Origin: Flavobacteriaceae bacterium D16
Lineage (GTDB): Bacteria; Bacteroidota; Bacteroidia; Flavobacteriales; Flavobacteriaceae
Assembly: GCA_021295155.1 (NCBI GenBank)
Contig: JAJTJC010000035.1
Location: 682,001-746,000 of the forward strand
Direction of reading: 5' to 3'
DNA: 64,000 bases
Every line of letters begins with the position of its first letter. Positions within the stretch are counted from its first letter, which is position 1. Under the pieces are notes generated by a model, which saw only the letters and a program-made list of their open reading frames with translations, was not told where the DNA came from and made no database searches. Position numbers and translations under genes: made by a program. Of the stretch, positions 51,603 to 59,762 are shown piece after piece.

Positions 51603-52694
51603 ATGAAAAAAACAGCCTTGGCCGAAATCCACAAGTCCCTAGGAGCCAAAATGGTTCCATTTGCCGGTTTCGAAATGCCAGTTTCCTACGAAGGAGTGAA
51701 TTTGGAACATGAGACCGTGAGAAACGGGGTAGGTGTATTTGATGTTTCACATATGGGAGAATTTCTGATTGAAGGACCAAACGCCCTCAGCCTGATACAA
51801 AAAGTGTCTTCCAACGACGCATCGAAACTGACCGTAGGTAAAGCGCAGTACAGTTGTATGCCCAATGAAAACGGTGGCATTGTAGACGATCTGATTGTAT
51901 ACAGGGTTAAGGACGAAGTATACCTCCTGGTGGTTAACGCATCTAATATTCAAAAAGACTGGGATCACATCTCCAAATACAACCAGGCCATCGGCGCGCA
52001 AATGCGCAATATTTCCGATGCTTATTCCCTACTTGCCATACAAGGTCCTCTTGCAGTAGAAGCCATGCAATCCCTTACTTCAATTGATCTCGAAAACATC
52101 AAGTTCTACAATTTTGTAGTGGGAGACTTTGCCGGTATAGAACATGTAATTATTTCAGCAACGGGCTATACTGGTTCCGGGGGATTCGAAATTTACTGCA
52201 AAAACGAAGAGGTGGAACAGGTCTGGAACAAAGTGTTTGAAGCCGGAGCAGCTTACGGCATAAAACCCATTGGACTGGCTGCACGGGATACACTTCGACT
52301 GGAAATGGGATATTGCCTCTATGGAAATGATATAGATGATTCTACTTCCCCTATTGAGGCAGGACTTGGATGGATTACCAAATTCACCAAAGAATTTGTT
52401 AACCATGAAGCCCTGGCTGAGGAAAAGCAAGCCGGGCCGCAAAGGAAACTGATTGCCTTTGAAATGCTTGAGAGAGGTATACCTCGTCAGGGGTACCCGA
52501 TTGTAGGTGACTCCGGCAATGAAATAGGAAAGGTTACCTCAGGAACCATGTCACCCTCACTTGGGATAGGCATAGGACTGGGGTATGTGCCAGCATCGAT
52601 AGCTTCTGTTGACAACACTATTCATATCCAAATTCGAAAAAAAACTGTTTCTGCCCGGATCGTGAAACTTCCCTTTTATAAAGTAGAAAGGTAA
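51603..52694 (+). CDS. gcvT: Glycine cleavage system T protein (aminomethyltransferase)
   Basis: Folate-dependent enzyme of the glycine cleavage complex, 363 residues from the ATG at 51603 (MKKTALAEIHKSLGAKMVPF matches family starts); the frame runs open from 51534 but those residues are atypical. Signatures: GFEMPVSYEGV, FDVSHMGEFLIEGP, TGYTGSGGFEIYC, AARDTLRLEMGYCLYGNDI and GKVTSGTMSPSLG. An exact TAnnTTTG box, TAAATTTG (51572-51579), lies 23 bp upstream. The gcvH and gcvP genes are not in the window. The SDR gene starts directly after its stop codon. Confidence 0.96.
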   Translation: MKKTALAEIHKSLGAKMVPFAGFEMPVSYEGVNLEHETVRNGVGVFDVSHMGEFLIEGPNALSLIQKVSSNDASKLTVGKAQYSCMPNENGGIVDDLIVYRVKDEVYLLVVNASNIQKDWDHISKYNQAIGAQMRNISDAYSLLAIQGPLAVEAMQSLTSIDLENIKFYNFVVGDFAGIEHVIISATGYTGSGGFEIYCKNEEVEQVWNKVFEAGAAYGIKPIGLAARDTLRLEMGYCLYGNDIDDSTSPIEAGLGWITKFTKEFVNHEALAEEKQAGPQRKLIAFEMLERGIPRQGYPIVGDSGNEIGKVTSGTMSPSLGIGIGLGYVPASIASVDNTIHIQIRKKTVSARIVKLPFYKVER

Positions 52695-53546
52695 ATGTCT
52701 GAAGACAAAGGGAAGAAGGATAAGAGTAATAAGAAAGTTTTAATTCTGGGAGGAAGTGGGTTTCTGGGAAACGCCATTTACAAAGAACTGTGTAATTATT
52801 ACAACACCTTTGCCACCTACTGCACGGCAAGAAGGGCTTTTGAGGGTAACCAGCAATTCTTGAAATACGATATGCAGGAAGACGACATCGTACACCTGCT
52901 GGAACAAGTAAGGCCCAATATTATCATTTCTGCACTCAGGGGTAGTTTCGCCGCTCAAATACAAGCCCATCGGCATATGATGGAGTACCTGATTAAAAAT
53001 GATTGCACCCTCTTTTACCTGTCATCAGCCAATGTATTTGATGCCTACAGCAAATTCCCGTCTTATGAGCATGACAAAACCCTGTCTCAAAGTATCTATG
53101 GCCGACTAAAAATAAAAATCGAGAACATGCTTCTAAGATTACCAAAAAACAAAATGGCCATTCTCAGAATCCCTATGGTTTTCGGAAACACATCGCCCCG
53201 TATTAAAGAGATCAAAAAACAGATCTGGCAAAATGAGCCAATTGAAGTATTTCCCAACCTGGTTATTAATGTGACCAATGATGATCGGCTCACCCAGCAA
53301 ATACATTACTTATTAAACCGCAACAAAAGGGGTATTTTTCACTTAGGAAGCCAGGACCTGGTGCACCATGAAGACTTTATCAGGGAAGTAGTGGACCGAA
53401 TTGGTGCTTTCAATCCCATATATAAGCGTGTATATACTACCAACCAGGAACGGTATCTCGCTGTTTTACCCAAGAAAAACCTGCTCCCTAAAAATCTGCG
53501 AATCAGATATCAGGAAATCATAGATCATCACCTGGTTGGAGGTTAA
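52695..53546 (+). CDS. NAD(P)-dependent SDR/epimerase-like protein (RmlD type)
   Basis: Extended SDR of 283 residues. The Rossmann motif is LILGGSGFLGNAIY near residue 16, and YLSSANVFDAYSKFPSYEHD with SIYGRLKIKIENML provides the Ser and YxxxK catalytic pair (Tyr in IYGRLKIK). C-terminal part binds the substrate and resembles dTDP-4-dehydrorhamnose reductase. Its product is unknown. It starts at the base after the gcvT stop codon, so the two are translationally coupled, although no metabolic link to glycine cleavage is obvious. The first 12 residues are Lys/Asp-rich. Confidence 0.85.
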   Translation: MSEDKGKKDKSNKKVLILGGSGFLGNAIYKELCNYYNTFATYCTARRAFEGNQQFLKYDMQEDDIVHLLEQVRPNIIISALRGSFAAQIQAHRHMMEYLIKNDCTLFYLSSANVFDAYSKFPSYEHDKTLSQSIYGRLKIKIENMLLRLPKNKMAILRIPMVFGNTSPRIKEIKKQIWQNEPIEVFPNLVINVTNDDRLTQQIHYLLNRNKRGIFHLGSQDLVHHEDFIREVVDRIGAFNPIYKRVYTTNQERYLAVLPKKNLLPKNLRIRYQEIIDHHLVGG

Positions 53547-53588
53547 TGGAAGCAACATTCAGATTTATTTACACTTTAAAAGAAAAAA

Positions 53589-53873
53589 ATGGAGAAACTC
53601 GCTACAGCACAAATTGAAGAACGTATCAAAGAACTTCCCGGATGGAAATACACCGGAAATTCAATTGCCGCCGATCTTAAATTCAAAGACTTCAAGGAAG
53701 CCTTTTCCGTTATGACCAGGATCGCCTTTGAATGCGAAGCACTCAATCATCACCCGGATTGGAAGAATGTATATAACCAGTTGCACATAGCCTTGAACAC
53801 CCACGATGCACAGGGAATAACAGAGAAGGATTTTAAATTGGCTCACAAAATCCAGGACATTATTTCCAGCTAA
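53589..53873 (+). CDS. 4a-hydroxytetrahydrobiopterin dehydratase
   Basis: Pterin-4a-carbinolamine dehydratase of 94 residues. The signature EALNHHPDWKNVYNQLHIAL with two catalytic His, and NTHDAQGITEKDFKLA with a third, are intact. It regenerates the pterin cofactor after aromatic amino-acid hydroxylation, or acts in molybdopterin or folate side pathways. It lies 42 bp after the SDR gene on the same strand. Confidence 0.95.
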   Translation: MEKLATAQIEERIKELPGWKYTGNSIAADLKFKDFKEAFSVMTRIAFECEALNHHPDWKNVYNQLHIALNTHDAQGITEKDFKLAHKIQDIISS

Positions 53874-53891
53874 TTCCACTGACTTCACTCC

Positions 53892-53922
53892 CTTGTCAAA
53901 GAGGTAAAAAATGCTAAATTTG
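53892..53922 (+). promoter_or_regulatory. Promoter of yebC
   Basis: -33-like CTTG (53892-53895), 19-nt spacer and exact -7 box TAAATTTG (53915-53922). The expected start is about 53929, leaving a very short leader before the ATG at 53942. Confidence 0.5.
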
Positions 53923-53941
53923 AATTGATCAAATACTAGCA

Positions 53942-54652
53942 ATGGGAAGAGCATTTGAATTCAGGAAAGCCAGGAAAATGAAACGTTGGGCTGCTATGTC
54001 CAAGGCATTCACGCGAATAGGCAAGGACATTGTTATGGCCGTAAAAGAGGGTGGACCCGACCCCGATTCCAATTCCCGCCTTAGGGCCGTTATTCAGAAT
54101 GCGAAATCCGTCAATATGCCCAAGGATAATGTTGAAAGGGCTATCAAACGGGCTACAGATAAATCCCAGGGTGATTTTAAGGAAGTATTGTTTGAAGGCT
54201 ATGGTCCACACGGTATTGCCATCCTGATTGAAACTGCTACGGACAACAATACGCGAACAGTAGCCAACATTCGCAGCTATTTCAACAAATGCAACGGGAG
54301 TCTGGGCACCTCAGGATCCGTTGAATTTATGTTCGACCACAGCTGTAATTTTCGAATCAATGGTGAAGGTATTGATCCCGAAGAACTGGAGCTGGATATG
54401 ATAGATTTTGGGGCCGAAGAAGTGTTTACCGATGAGGAGGGCATACATATCTATGCCCCATTTGAAAGCTTTGGGGCCATTCAAAAGGAGCTGGAGTCCC
54501 GCGAAATTGAAATAATTTCCTCCGGTTTCGACCGTATTCCACAGTTAACCAAGGAACTTAGTCCTGAGCAGGCTGAAGAAGTAGAAAAACTACTCGAAAA
54601 AATCGAAGAAGACGACGATGTCCAGAACGTCTTCCATACCATGAAGGAATAA
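53942..54652 (+). CDS. yebC: YebC/PmpR family regulator
   Basis: Conserved protein of 236 residues (TACO1 family) thought to act in translation of difficult motifs and reported in some bacteria as a transcription regulator. Start MGRAFEFRKARKMKRWAAM is typical; NSRLRAVIQNAKSVNMPKDNVERAIKRA and GYGPHGIAILIETATDNNTRT are family blocks, and VEFMFDHSC fits the central domain. The acidic C-terminus (EKIEEDDDVQNVFHTM) is also usual. Monocistronic by its own promoter. Confidence 0.95.
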   Translation: MGRAFEFRKARKMKRWAAMSKAFTRIGKDIVMAVKEGGPDPDSNSRLRAVIQNAKSVNMPKDNVERAIKRATDKSQGDFKEVLFEGYGPHGIAILIETATDNNTRTVANIRSYFNKCNGSLGTSGSVEFMFDHSCNFRINGEGIDPEELELDMIDFGAEEVFTDEEGIHIYAPFESFGAIQKELESREIEIISSGFDRIPQLTKELSPEQAEEVEKLLEKIEEDDDVQNVFHTMKE

Positions 54653-54672
54653 CTACTACTCCTTATATTTTT

Positions 54673-54718
54673 AAATGATCAAGATCATTTCAATCTGAAC
54701 AACATCAGCGTATTTTTG
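54673..54718 (+). promoter_or_regulatory. Fnr/Crp-like palindrome plus promoter of lipoprotein 1
   Basis: AAATGATCAAGATCATTT (54673-54690) is a perfect palindrome centred at 54681.5. A -33-like TTTC (54688-54691) overlaps its right half; after 19 nt comes the exact -7 box TATTTTTG (54711-54718). With a start near 54724 the site centre is at about -42, the class-II activator position. Confidence 0.65.
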
Positions 54719-54781
54719 ATTGGATATTATTGAGCCCAGTATTCCCCTCTGGCGTAATTGTTAACTCCAAAATATGCTACT

Positions 54782-55270
54782 ATGAAACCCCTGTTTTCGA
54801 CTTTATTTTCGATTCTGCTTTTCGCATCTCTAATCGGTTGTTCTTCTAATGACGATAATGATGAAAACGAGCTCACCAAAGACGGACCTTTCAACATCAG
54901 CGAACTAGCCGGCACCTATGAGGCTAACAAAGCGCAGTTTAGTGTAAATACAGTATCTGTGGATGTTGTTGAGGACGGTGGGACCGCTGATATGACCGTG
55001 CAGAGCAGCGGACGTTTTACACTTATCATTGATCCGATAGACCGAGCTGCTTATACGGTTAGTGGCGAAATATTCTGGGAGGCCTGGCAAGGCAGTTATT
55101 TCTTCTCCATAGTATGGGATGATGAACCAGGGGATTGGGATACTTTTGGTCATACCTGGGACGGCACCATATTGACCCTTAATGGCGGCACGGATTCAGG
55201 TGAATACGATTTTAACAATGATGGTGTGGCAGAGCCTTGCACCCTGCATTTTATTTTTGAGCGAGCTTAG
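54782..55270 (+). CDS. Hypothetical lipoprotein, paralogue 1
   Basis: Lipoprotein of 162 residues from the ATG at 54782, which gives a proper signal peptide and lipobox (ASLIGCSSN). The mature part starts with an Asp/Asn-rich linker, then a lipocalin-like beta-rich domain: ISELAGTYEANKAQFSV, ADMTVQSSGRFTLIIDP, YTVSGEIFWE, NGGTDSGEYDFNNDGVAEPCTLHFIFER. The acidic loop DFNNDG looks calcium-binding. It is a paralogue of the next gene and has the same upstream palindrome and promoter arrangement. Function unknown. Confidence 0.8.
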   Translation: MKPLFSTLFSILLFASLIGCSSNDDNDENELTKDGPFNISELAGTYEANKAQFSVNTVSVDVVEDGGTADMTVQSSGRFTLIIDPIDRAAYTVSGEIFWEAWQGSYFFSIVWDDEPGDWDTFGHTWDGTILTLNGGTDSGEYDFNNDGVAEPCTLHFIFERA

Positions 55271-55320
55271 CATTTACTTTCATCAAAAAGAATGACATAA
55301 TCTCCTTTTGGCAAAGACTA

Positions 55321-55366
55321 AAATGATCGAGGTCATTTCAGGTTACTTTATTGTAGTATACTTTTA
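55321..55366 (+). promoter_or_regulatory. Fnr/Crp-like palindrome plus promoter of lipoprotein 2
   Basis: AAATGATCGAGGTCATTT (55321-55338, one mismatch between the halves), -33-like TTTC (55336-55339), 19-nt spacer and -7 box TACTTTTA (55359-55366). Spacing is identical base for base to the site at 54673. Confidence 0.65.
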
Positions 55367-55428
55367 TTCCATCATTAAATGGGCAGCTTCCCACCTCCCC
55401 TTGTAGCATAACCTAAATACCTGTCACC

Positions 55429-55932
55429 ATGAAAACTTTATCAAAAATCCTTATTGCTCCTTTTTTTGTATTTGCCTTTTTACTTTTCTCCTGTTCTTCT
55501 GATGATGATGAAGATGTACAGGCCAATTGCGGTCCGGAGTACTGTGTAGCCGATCTTCAGGGAACCTGGAATGCTACAAGTGTCTTATTTACCCCTTGTG
55601 TCTTTGAAGGATTTGAAGGAATAGATATTATAGCCGAAGGTGCTACTGTCCAAATGGTAGTACAATCTAACGGTAGGTTTACAATTACTATTAATATACC
55701 TGATGACGACCCTGAAATAGTTTCTGGAACCGTCTATTTTGAAGATGGTGTCTGGTTCGCAATCCAGTTTGATGATGATCCGCCCAATGACCCCACATAT
55801 TTTGGAGATACCTTATCTAACAACAACACCGTATTTGAAATGAACGGTGGGTCAGATACAGCAGAATTCGACTTTGACGATGATGGTAATGAAGAATGTG
55901 CGTCAGTTTTCCTACGTTTTGAAAAGGCATAA
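55429..55932 (+). CDS. Hypothetical lipoprotein, paralogue 2
   Basis: Lipoprotein of 167 residues with lipobox ending in LLFSC (Cys22) and an Asp-rich linker (SSDDDEDV). The domain follows the same order as in the preceding paralogue: VADLQGTWNATSVLF, ATVQMVVQSNGRFTITI, EIVSGTVYFEDGVWF, MNGGSDTAEFDFDDDGNEECASVFLRFEK. Additional cysteines near the N-terminus (NCGPEYC) may form a disulfide. The two genes are separated by 158 bp but each has its own copy of the same promoter and palindrome, so the whole unit was duplicated. Confidence 0.8.
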   Translation: MKTLSKILIAPFFVFAFLLFSCSSDDDEDVQANCGPEYCVADLQGTWNATSVLFTPCVFEGFEGIDIIAEGATVQMVVQSNGRFTITINIPDDDPEIVSGTVYFEDGVWFAIQFDDDPPNDPTYFGDTLSNNNTVFEMNGGSDTAEFDFDDDGNEECASVFLRFEKA

Positions 55933-56022
55933 AAAGCTTTTTGTTCAGGATTCGTTCTCTGCCTGACAAACCGTTTTACCTCCATTCTCTGCCAGATTAT
56001 TATGGTTGGGGTTGGAGGTATT

Positions 56023-56562
56023 TTATACCCCATATTCAGGTATCTTCCCTTCTACCCCTTTGTAAAACTCCATATAGGTCCTGAAATCCGCTTCCTTATC
56101 GTCTGTTGGCCATATCGGATCCGAAATTTTGACCTCCTTTTTTCCAAAGTCAAAGGCCACCATAACAATGGGGACTTTAGCCGCTTTAGCGATATAGTAA
56201 AATCCTGAACGCCATTTATCTACCTTCTTACGGGTACCTTCAGGGGAAAGTGACAGGCGGAATTCCTCCCGGGAATCAAAAATCCTGCTGATAGAAGCTA
56301 CGGTATCCTCATTTTTGGACCGATCTACGGGAGTACCGCCCAAATAGCGGAACAGCCAGCCAAAGGGTGGCTTGAACAGGCTCTTCTTTCCGATGAAGTT
56401 GATTTTTTGGTTTACTATTTTACGGATCAGCAATCCTATGACAAAATCTACCCAGCTCGTGTGAGGGGCAACAATAATTACGCATTTGGGGATGTTGGGA
56501 AAGGAACCTTTTTGTTTCCACCCCATTAACCTGAAATAGATAAATGATGCCAGTGCTCTCAT
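56023..56562 (-). CDS. 1-acyl-sn-glycerol-3-phosphate acyltransferase-like protein
   Basis: PlsC-type acyltransferase of 179 residues. The catalytic HX4D motif is APHTSWVDF, and EGTRKKVDKWRSGFYYIA contains the second acyltransferase motif, then VPIVMVAFDFG. The protein is shorter than typical PlsC and lacks a clear N-terminal helix, as in the small Bacteroidota subgroup. It probably transfers acyl chains to a phospholipid or related lipid. It is 39 bp downstream of the KdnB-like gene on the same strand and may share its transcript. Confidence 0.88.
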   Translation of the reverse strand: MRALASFIYFRLMGWKQKGSFPNIPKCVIIVAPHTSWVDFVIGLLIRKIVNQKINFIGKKSLFKPPFGWLFRYLGGTPVDRSKNEDTVASISRIFDSREEFRLSLSPEGTRKKVDKWRSGFYYIAKAAKVPIVMVAFDFGKKEVKISDPIWPTDDKEADFRTYMEFYKGVEGKIPEYGV

Positions 56563-56601
56563 AATGAAGGGTAGAAACCGTAGTGTTTCTGCCGGTTTTT
56601 T

Positions 56602-57723
56602 TTAAATCTTGCGGTAAATACGTTTTAGATCTTCCGGACTTACCTTTGATTGCCAATCCGGTCCGAGCGCATTTTCCCACAAGGGTACCATCCCAAGAGC
56701 AATATCCACTATTTGGTCCAGTTCTTCCTCCGAAAGGTGCTTACAAATCCCTGAGGGAAGAATTACGTCATGCTTAGCCATCATTTGCTTGAATTCTGCG
56801 ACTCCTTTTGGATAAAACTCCTCCAGGTGCTGGAATACCAAACAATTCCCAAGTCCGTGACGAATTCCCAAAACGAAGGAAAGTCCATAACTCATGGCGT
56901 GTGCTACCCCAACCTGGGAATAGGCGATACTCATACCCCCATGCCATGACGCCATCATGAGTTTATCCCTGGATTCCTCGGGCGACAGATCCCCCAGGAA
57001 TACATCCCGACATAATTGTAGCGAAATATCACCATAGCTTTGGCTGAATGCATTTAAATAGGTGCCCTGGAGGGACTCAATACAATGGATATAGCAGTCC
57101 ATTCCTGTATAAAACCACTGATCTTTCGGAACTCCCTGAGTAAGATCGGGATCCAGAATAACCTGGTCAAAAGTGCTGTAATCCGAATTGATCCCCAGTT
57201 TACGCTTTGGTCCGGAGAGTACGGTAGTCCTGGATACCTCAGCCCCTGTACCGCTTATGGTAGGTATCCCCACATGATAGTAAGACGGGCGTTGAACCAG
57301 GTCCCATCCCTGATATTCAGATGAACTGCCCTTATTGTTTAACATTATGGACACCGCCTTAGCCAAATCCAGGAGGGTTCCTCCTCCGATCCCGATAATC
57401 CCTGATGCTTCTTCCTCGTGATCTGCCTTTATCCTTGCCACCAATGTATCAACCTGAGTGGTACTGGGTTCTTCATCAGCTGATATAAAGATAAGCTGGT
57501 CCTGAAAGATAACAGGTAACCTGCCTACCAGATCGGTACCTTCAAAAACATCGTCCACTAAAAAGATCATTGGCGCATCGGCACTTTTCCTGTTGGGCAA
57601 TAAGATATCTCCCAACTGATCAAAACTACCCCGACCAAAAACAACTTTTGGAACCATAGGAAAGTTCCTGAATGGTACTTGCTGTTTAGCAGTAGGGGTT
57701 TCTATTTCTTCTTTCTTATTCAT
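56602..57723 (-). CDS. kdnB: Iron-containing alcohol dehydrogenase, KdnB-like
   Basis: Fe-dependent alcohol dehydrogenase of 373 residues. Nucleotide-binding motif GIIGIGGGTLLDLAK, PTISGTGAEVSRT, and metal ligands in TGMDCYIHCIES, VGVAHAMSYG and RHGLGNCLVF. The start FPMVPKVVFGRGSFDQLGDI resembles KdnB, the 3-deoxy-D-manno-octulosonate 8-oxidase of 8-amino-Kdo synthesis in Shewanella. Location two genes from kdsB supports this. The partner aminotransferase KdnA is not in the window. The symbol is inferred from similarity and context, and other Fe-ADH functions are possible. Confidence 0.78.
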   Translation of the reverse strand: MNKKEEIETPTAKQQVPFRNFPMVPKVVFGRGSFDQLGDILLPNRKSADAPMIFLVDDVFEGTDLVGRLPVIFQDQLIFISADEEPSTTQVDTLVARIKADHEEEASGIIGIGGGTLLDLAKAVSIMLNNKGSSSEYQGWDLVQRPSYYHVGIPTISGTGAEVSRTTVLSGPKRKLGINSDYSTFDQVILDPDLTQGVPKDQWFYTGMDCYIHCIESLQGTYLNAFSQSYGDISLQLCRDVFLGDLSPEESRDKLMMASWHGGMSIAYSQVGVAHAMSYGLSFVLGIRHGLGNCLVFQHLEEFYPKGVAEFKQMMAKHDVILPSGICKHLSEEELDQIVDIALGMVPLWENALGPDWQSKVSPEDLKRIYRKI

Positions 57724-57729
57724 AGCATT

Positions 57730-58428
57730 TTATAAATATTGTAATAGCTCCTTTAGAGAATTCAGGGTAATATGGTCATTACTATGATCCTCTGGTGTAA
57801 CCACCTCGTGGGCCCAGGTAGTATGAAAAGGCACATGTATGGCTTGTGCCCCAATATTCTGAATTGGCAAAACATCAGACTTGAGCGAATTACCCACCAT
57901 CAAAAACTCTTTAACATCTACTTCAAGATGATCCAATAGATGCTGATAATTAACTTCCTTTTTGTCACTCAGGACTTCCACATGATGAAAATAACGGGAT
58001 AATCCGGATTTTTCAAGCTTGCGCTCCTGATCCAGCAAATCCCCTTTAGTCAATACGATCAAGCGATATTTCGATTCCAAAGCCTGAAGTACTTCTTCTA
58101 CTCCCTCCAACAGCTCCACAGGCTTGGAAATCATGTGTTTACCCATGGTAATAATTTCTTGAATGGTTTCCTGTCCAATACTGTTATTGGAAAGCTCCAG
58201 GGCCGATTCTATCATGGACAACATAAAGCTTTTAATCCCATAACCGTACAAGTCCAGGTTGTCCATTTCCTTACGGAACAATTCCTGGTCTACTTTATTC
58301 TTGGTTTCATATTGTTCCAGAAGATCGGCAAACTTCTCTTCTGTTTCACGAAAATAGGTCTCGTTAACCCAAAGGGTATCGTCTGCATCGAAACCTATGA
58401 CCCGTATATGACTTAAATCTAGCTCCAT
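57730..58428 (-). CDS. HAD-superfamily hydrolase
   Basis: Haloacid-dehalogenase-type phosphatase of 232 residues. The nucleophile motif is [11 protein letters not shown]; motif [10 protein letters not shown] and motif [13 protein letters not shown] are present, and a helical cap lies between. It overlaps the end of kdsB by about 10 bp and is 6 bp before the KdnB-like gene, so all three are one operon. A Kdo-8-phosphate phosphatase role is possible from the position, although KdsC proteins are usually shorter and capless, so another sugar phosphate is equally likely. Confidence 0.87.
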   Translation of the reverse strand: MELDLSHIRVIGFDADDTLWVNETYFRETEEKFADLLEQYETKNKVDQELFRKEMDNLDLYGYGIKSFMLSMIESALELSNNSIGQETIQEIITMGKHMISKPVELLEGVEEVLQALESKYRLIVLTKGDLLDQERKLEKSGLSRYFHHVEVLSDKKEVNYQHLLDHLEVDVKEFLMVGNSLKSDVLPIQNIGAQAIHVPFHTTWAHEVVTPEDHSNDHITLNSLKELLQYL

Positions 58429-59147
58429 TGTGCTTTTGCTTTTTCCAGATCCTCAGGGGTGTCAATTTCAATCCCGGTTACTTCGGTCTCAACCATTTTT
58501 ATTTTTTTTCCATATTCCAGGTAGCGAATGGCCTCAATTTTTTCGGCCGCTTCCAAGGCAAGCATGGGCAATTTCCTGAAATCAAGTAAGGCACTTTTCC
58601 TAAAGGCATACACCCCTTTATGTTTAAAATAGGGAATCTCTTTAGACTCATCACGAGGATAAGGAATCGGGGAACGTGAAAAATAAAGCGCAAAATTACG
58701 CTGATCTACTACTACTTTAACGGTATTGGGATTGTTAATTTCGGAAACATCTGTAATTCTGGTCATCAGTGAAGCCAGGTCTATTTCCATATCAGCATCA
58801 TCCTGGAAGACCTCCAGGACGCCTTCCAGACTTTTCTTATCCGTAAAAGGTTCATCTCCCTGAACATTAACAATAATATCTACCTCCATGTCTTCAACGG
58901 CTTCTGCTATACGGTCACTACCTGTCTGATGCTCCGTCTTACTCATCAAGGCTTGACCGCCCTGGTCTGCAATGGTCTCATAAATCAACGGACTATCCGT
59001 AACCACATAAACCTCGTCAAAAAGTCCGGTATCCACGGTCGCCTGGTAGGTGCGTAGTATAACCGGTTTTCCGGCAAGGTCCTTCATAAGTTTTCCCGGA
59101 AAACGAGACGCAGCGTATCGAGCGGGAATCATGGCAATTATCTTCAT
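58419..59147 (-). CDS. kdsB: 3-deoxy-manno-octulosonate cytidylyltransferase
   Basis: CMP-Kdo synthetase of 242 residues that activates Kdo (or 8-amino-Kdo) for lipopolysaccharide core synthesis. Motifs: [62 protein letters not shown] and [11 protein letters not shown]-like [11 protein letters not shown]. It overlaps the HAD phosphatase gene and starts 12 bp after the DUF4126 gene. With the KdnB-like gene it may form part of an 8-amino-Kdo pathway. Confidence 0.96.
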   Translation of the reverse strand: MKIIAMIPARYAASRFPGKLMKDLAGKPVILRTYQATVDTGLFDEVYVVTDSPLIYETIADQGGQALMSKTEHQTGSDRIAEAVEDMEVDIIVNVQGDEPFTDKKSLEGVLEVFQDDADMEIDLASLMTRITDVSEINNPNTVKVVVDQRNFALYFSRSPIPYPRDESKEIPYFKHKGVYAFRKSALLDFRKLPMLALEAAEKIEAIRYLEYGKKIKMVETEVTGIEIDTPEDLEKAKAQWS

Positions 59148-59159
59148 TATAGCAGGGCT

Positions 59160-59729
59160 TTATGGATTTATTCTCGGTCGCAATTTGCGATAAATAATGA
59201 ATATTACAACAAGGATCAGGATAACCAGTACGGCCGCTATAACTGGCACAAAAACTGCAGTAAGGGAAACCACTGTGGCAGTACCCGTCTCAATAGTAGA
59301 TACCACTGGATTTCCAAGTCCACCTGTAGTGGCCGTGGAAGCAAGTCTACTGGTGGCGGAGGCACCTTTTATGGCGGAGGCAGTACCTCCACCGGCAATA
59401 ATTGCCAGAGACCAGGTCACTAATGGATCCATATTGGTAAGGGTTGAGACCATTACTGCGGTTCCTGCTATGGCAGCCAAAGGAATTGCGATTCCGTCAA
59501 GCAGGTTGTCCACCCATGGTATATAATAAGCAAATACTTCCACAGCCATGGCAACCCCAAAGGTGATCACGGCAGCCAGGCTTCCCATCCATTCCCAGCT
59601 GGAATTCAAATCCCAAATACCATTGTAGGAAGCAAGGCTAAGTACAAATAGTGGAAGGAATACGCGAAAACCAACCGAAGCAGCCAGGCCAATACCCAGA
59701 AAAATACTAATAATGGTTTCGGAAGTCAT
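59160..59729 (-). CDS. DUF4126 membrane protein
   Basis: Membrane protein of 189 residues with about five helices and many small residues, as in DUF4126: GIGLAASVGFRVFLPLFVLSL, GVAMAVEVFAYYIPWVDNLLD, PLAAIAGTAVMVSTL, AIIAGGGTASAIKGASATSRL and a final helix IAAVLVILILVVIFIIYRKL. No function is established. It is on the same strand as kdsB (12 bp), with the helicase gene 33 bp upstream. Confidence 0.85.
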   Translation of the reverse strand: MTSETIISIFLGIGLAASVGFRVFLPLFVLSLASYNGIWDLNSSWEWMGSLAAVITFGVAMAVEVFAYYIPWVDNLLDGIAIPLAAIAGTAVMVSTLTNMDPLVTWSLAIIAGGGTASAIKGASATSRLASTATTGGLGNPVVSTIETGTATVVSLTAVFVPVIAAVLVILILVVIFIIYRKLRPRINP

Positions 59730-59762
59730 AATGCATCGCTTTGCTACTAAAATAATCCTTTC

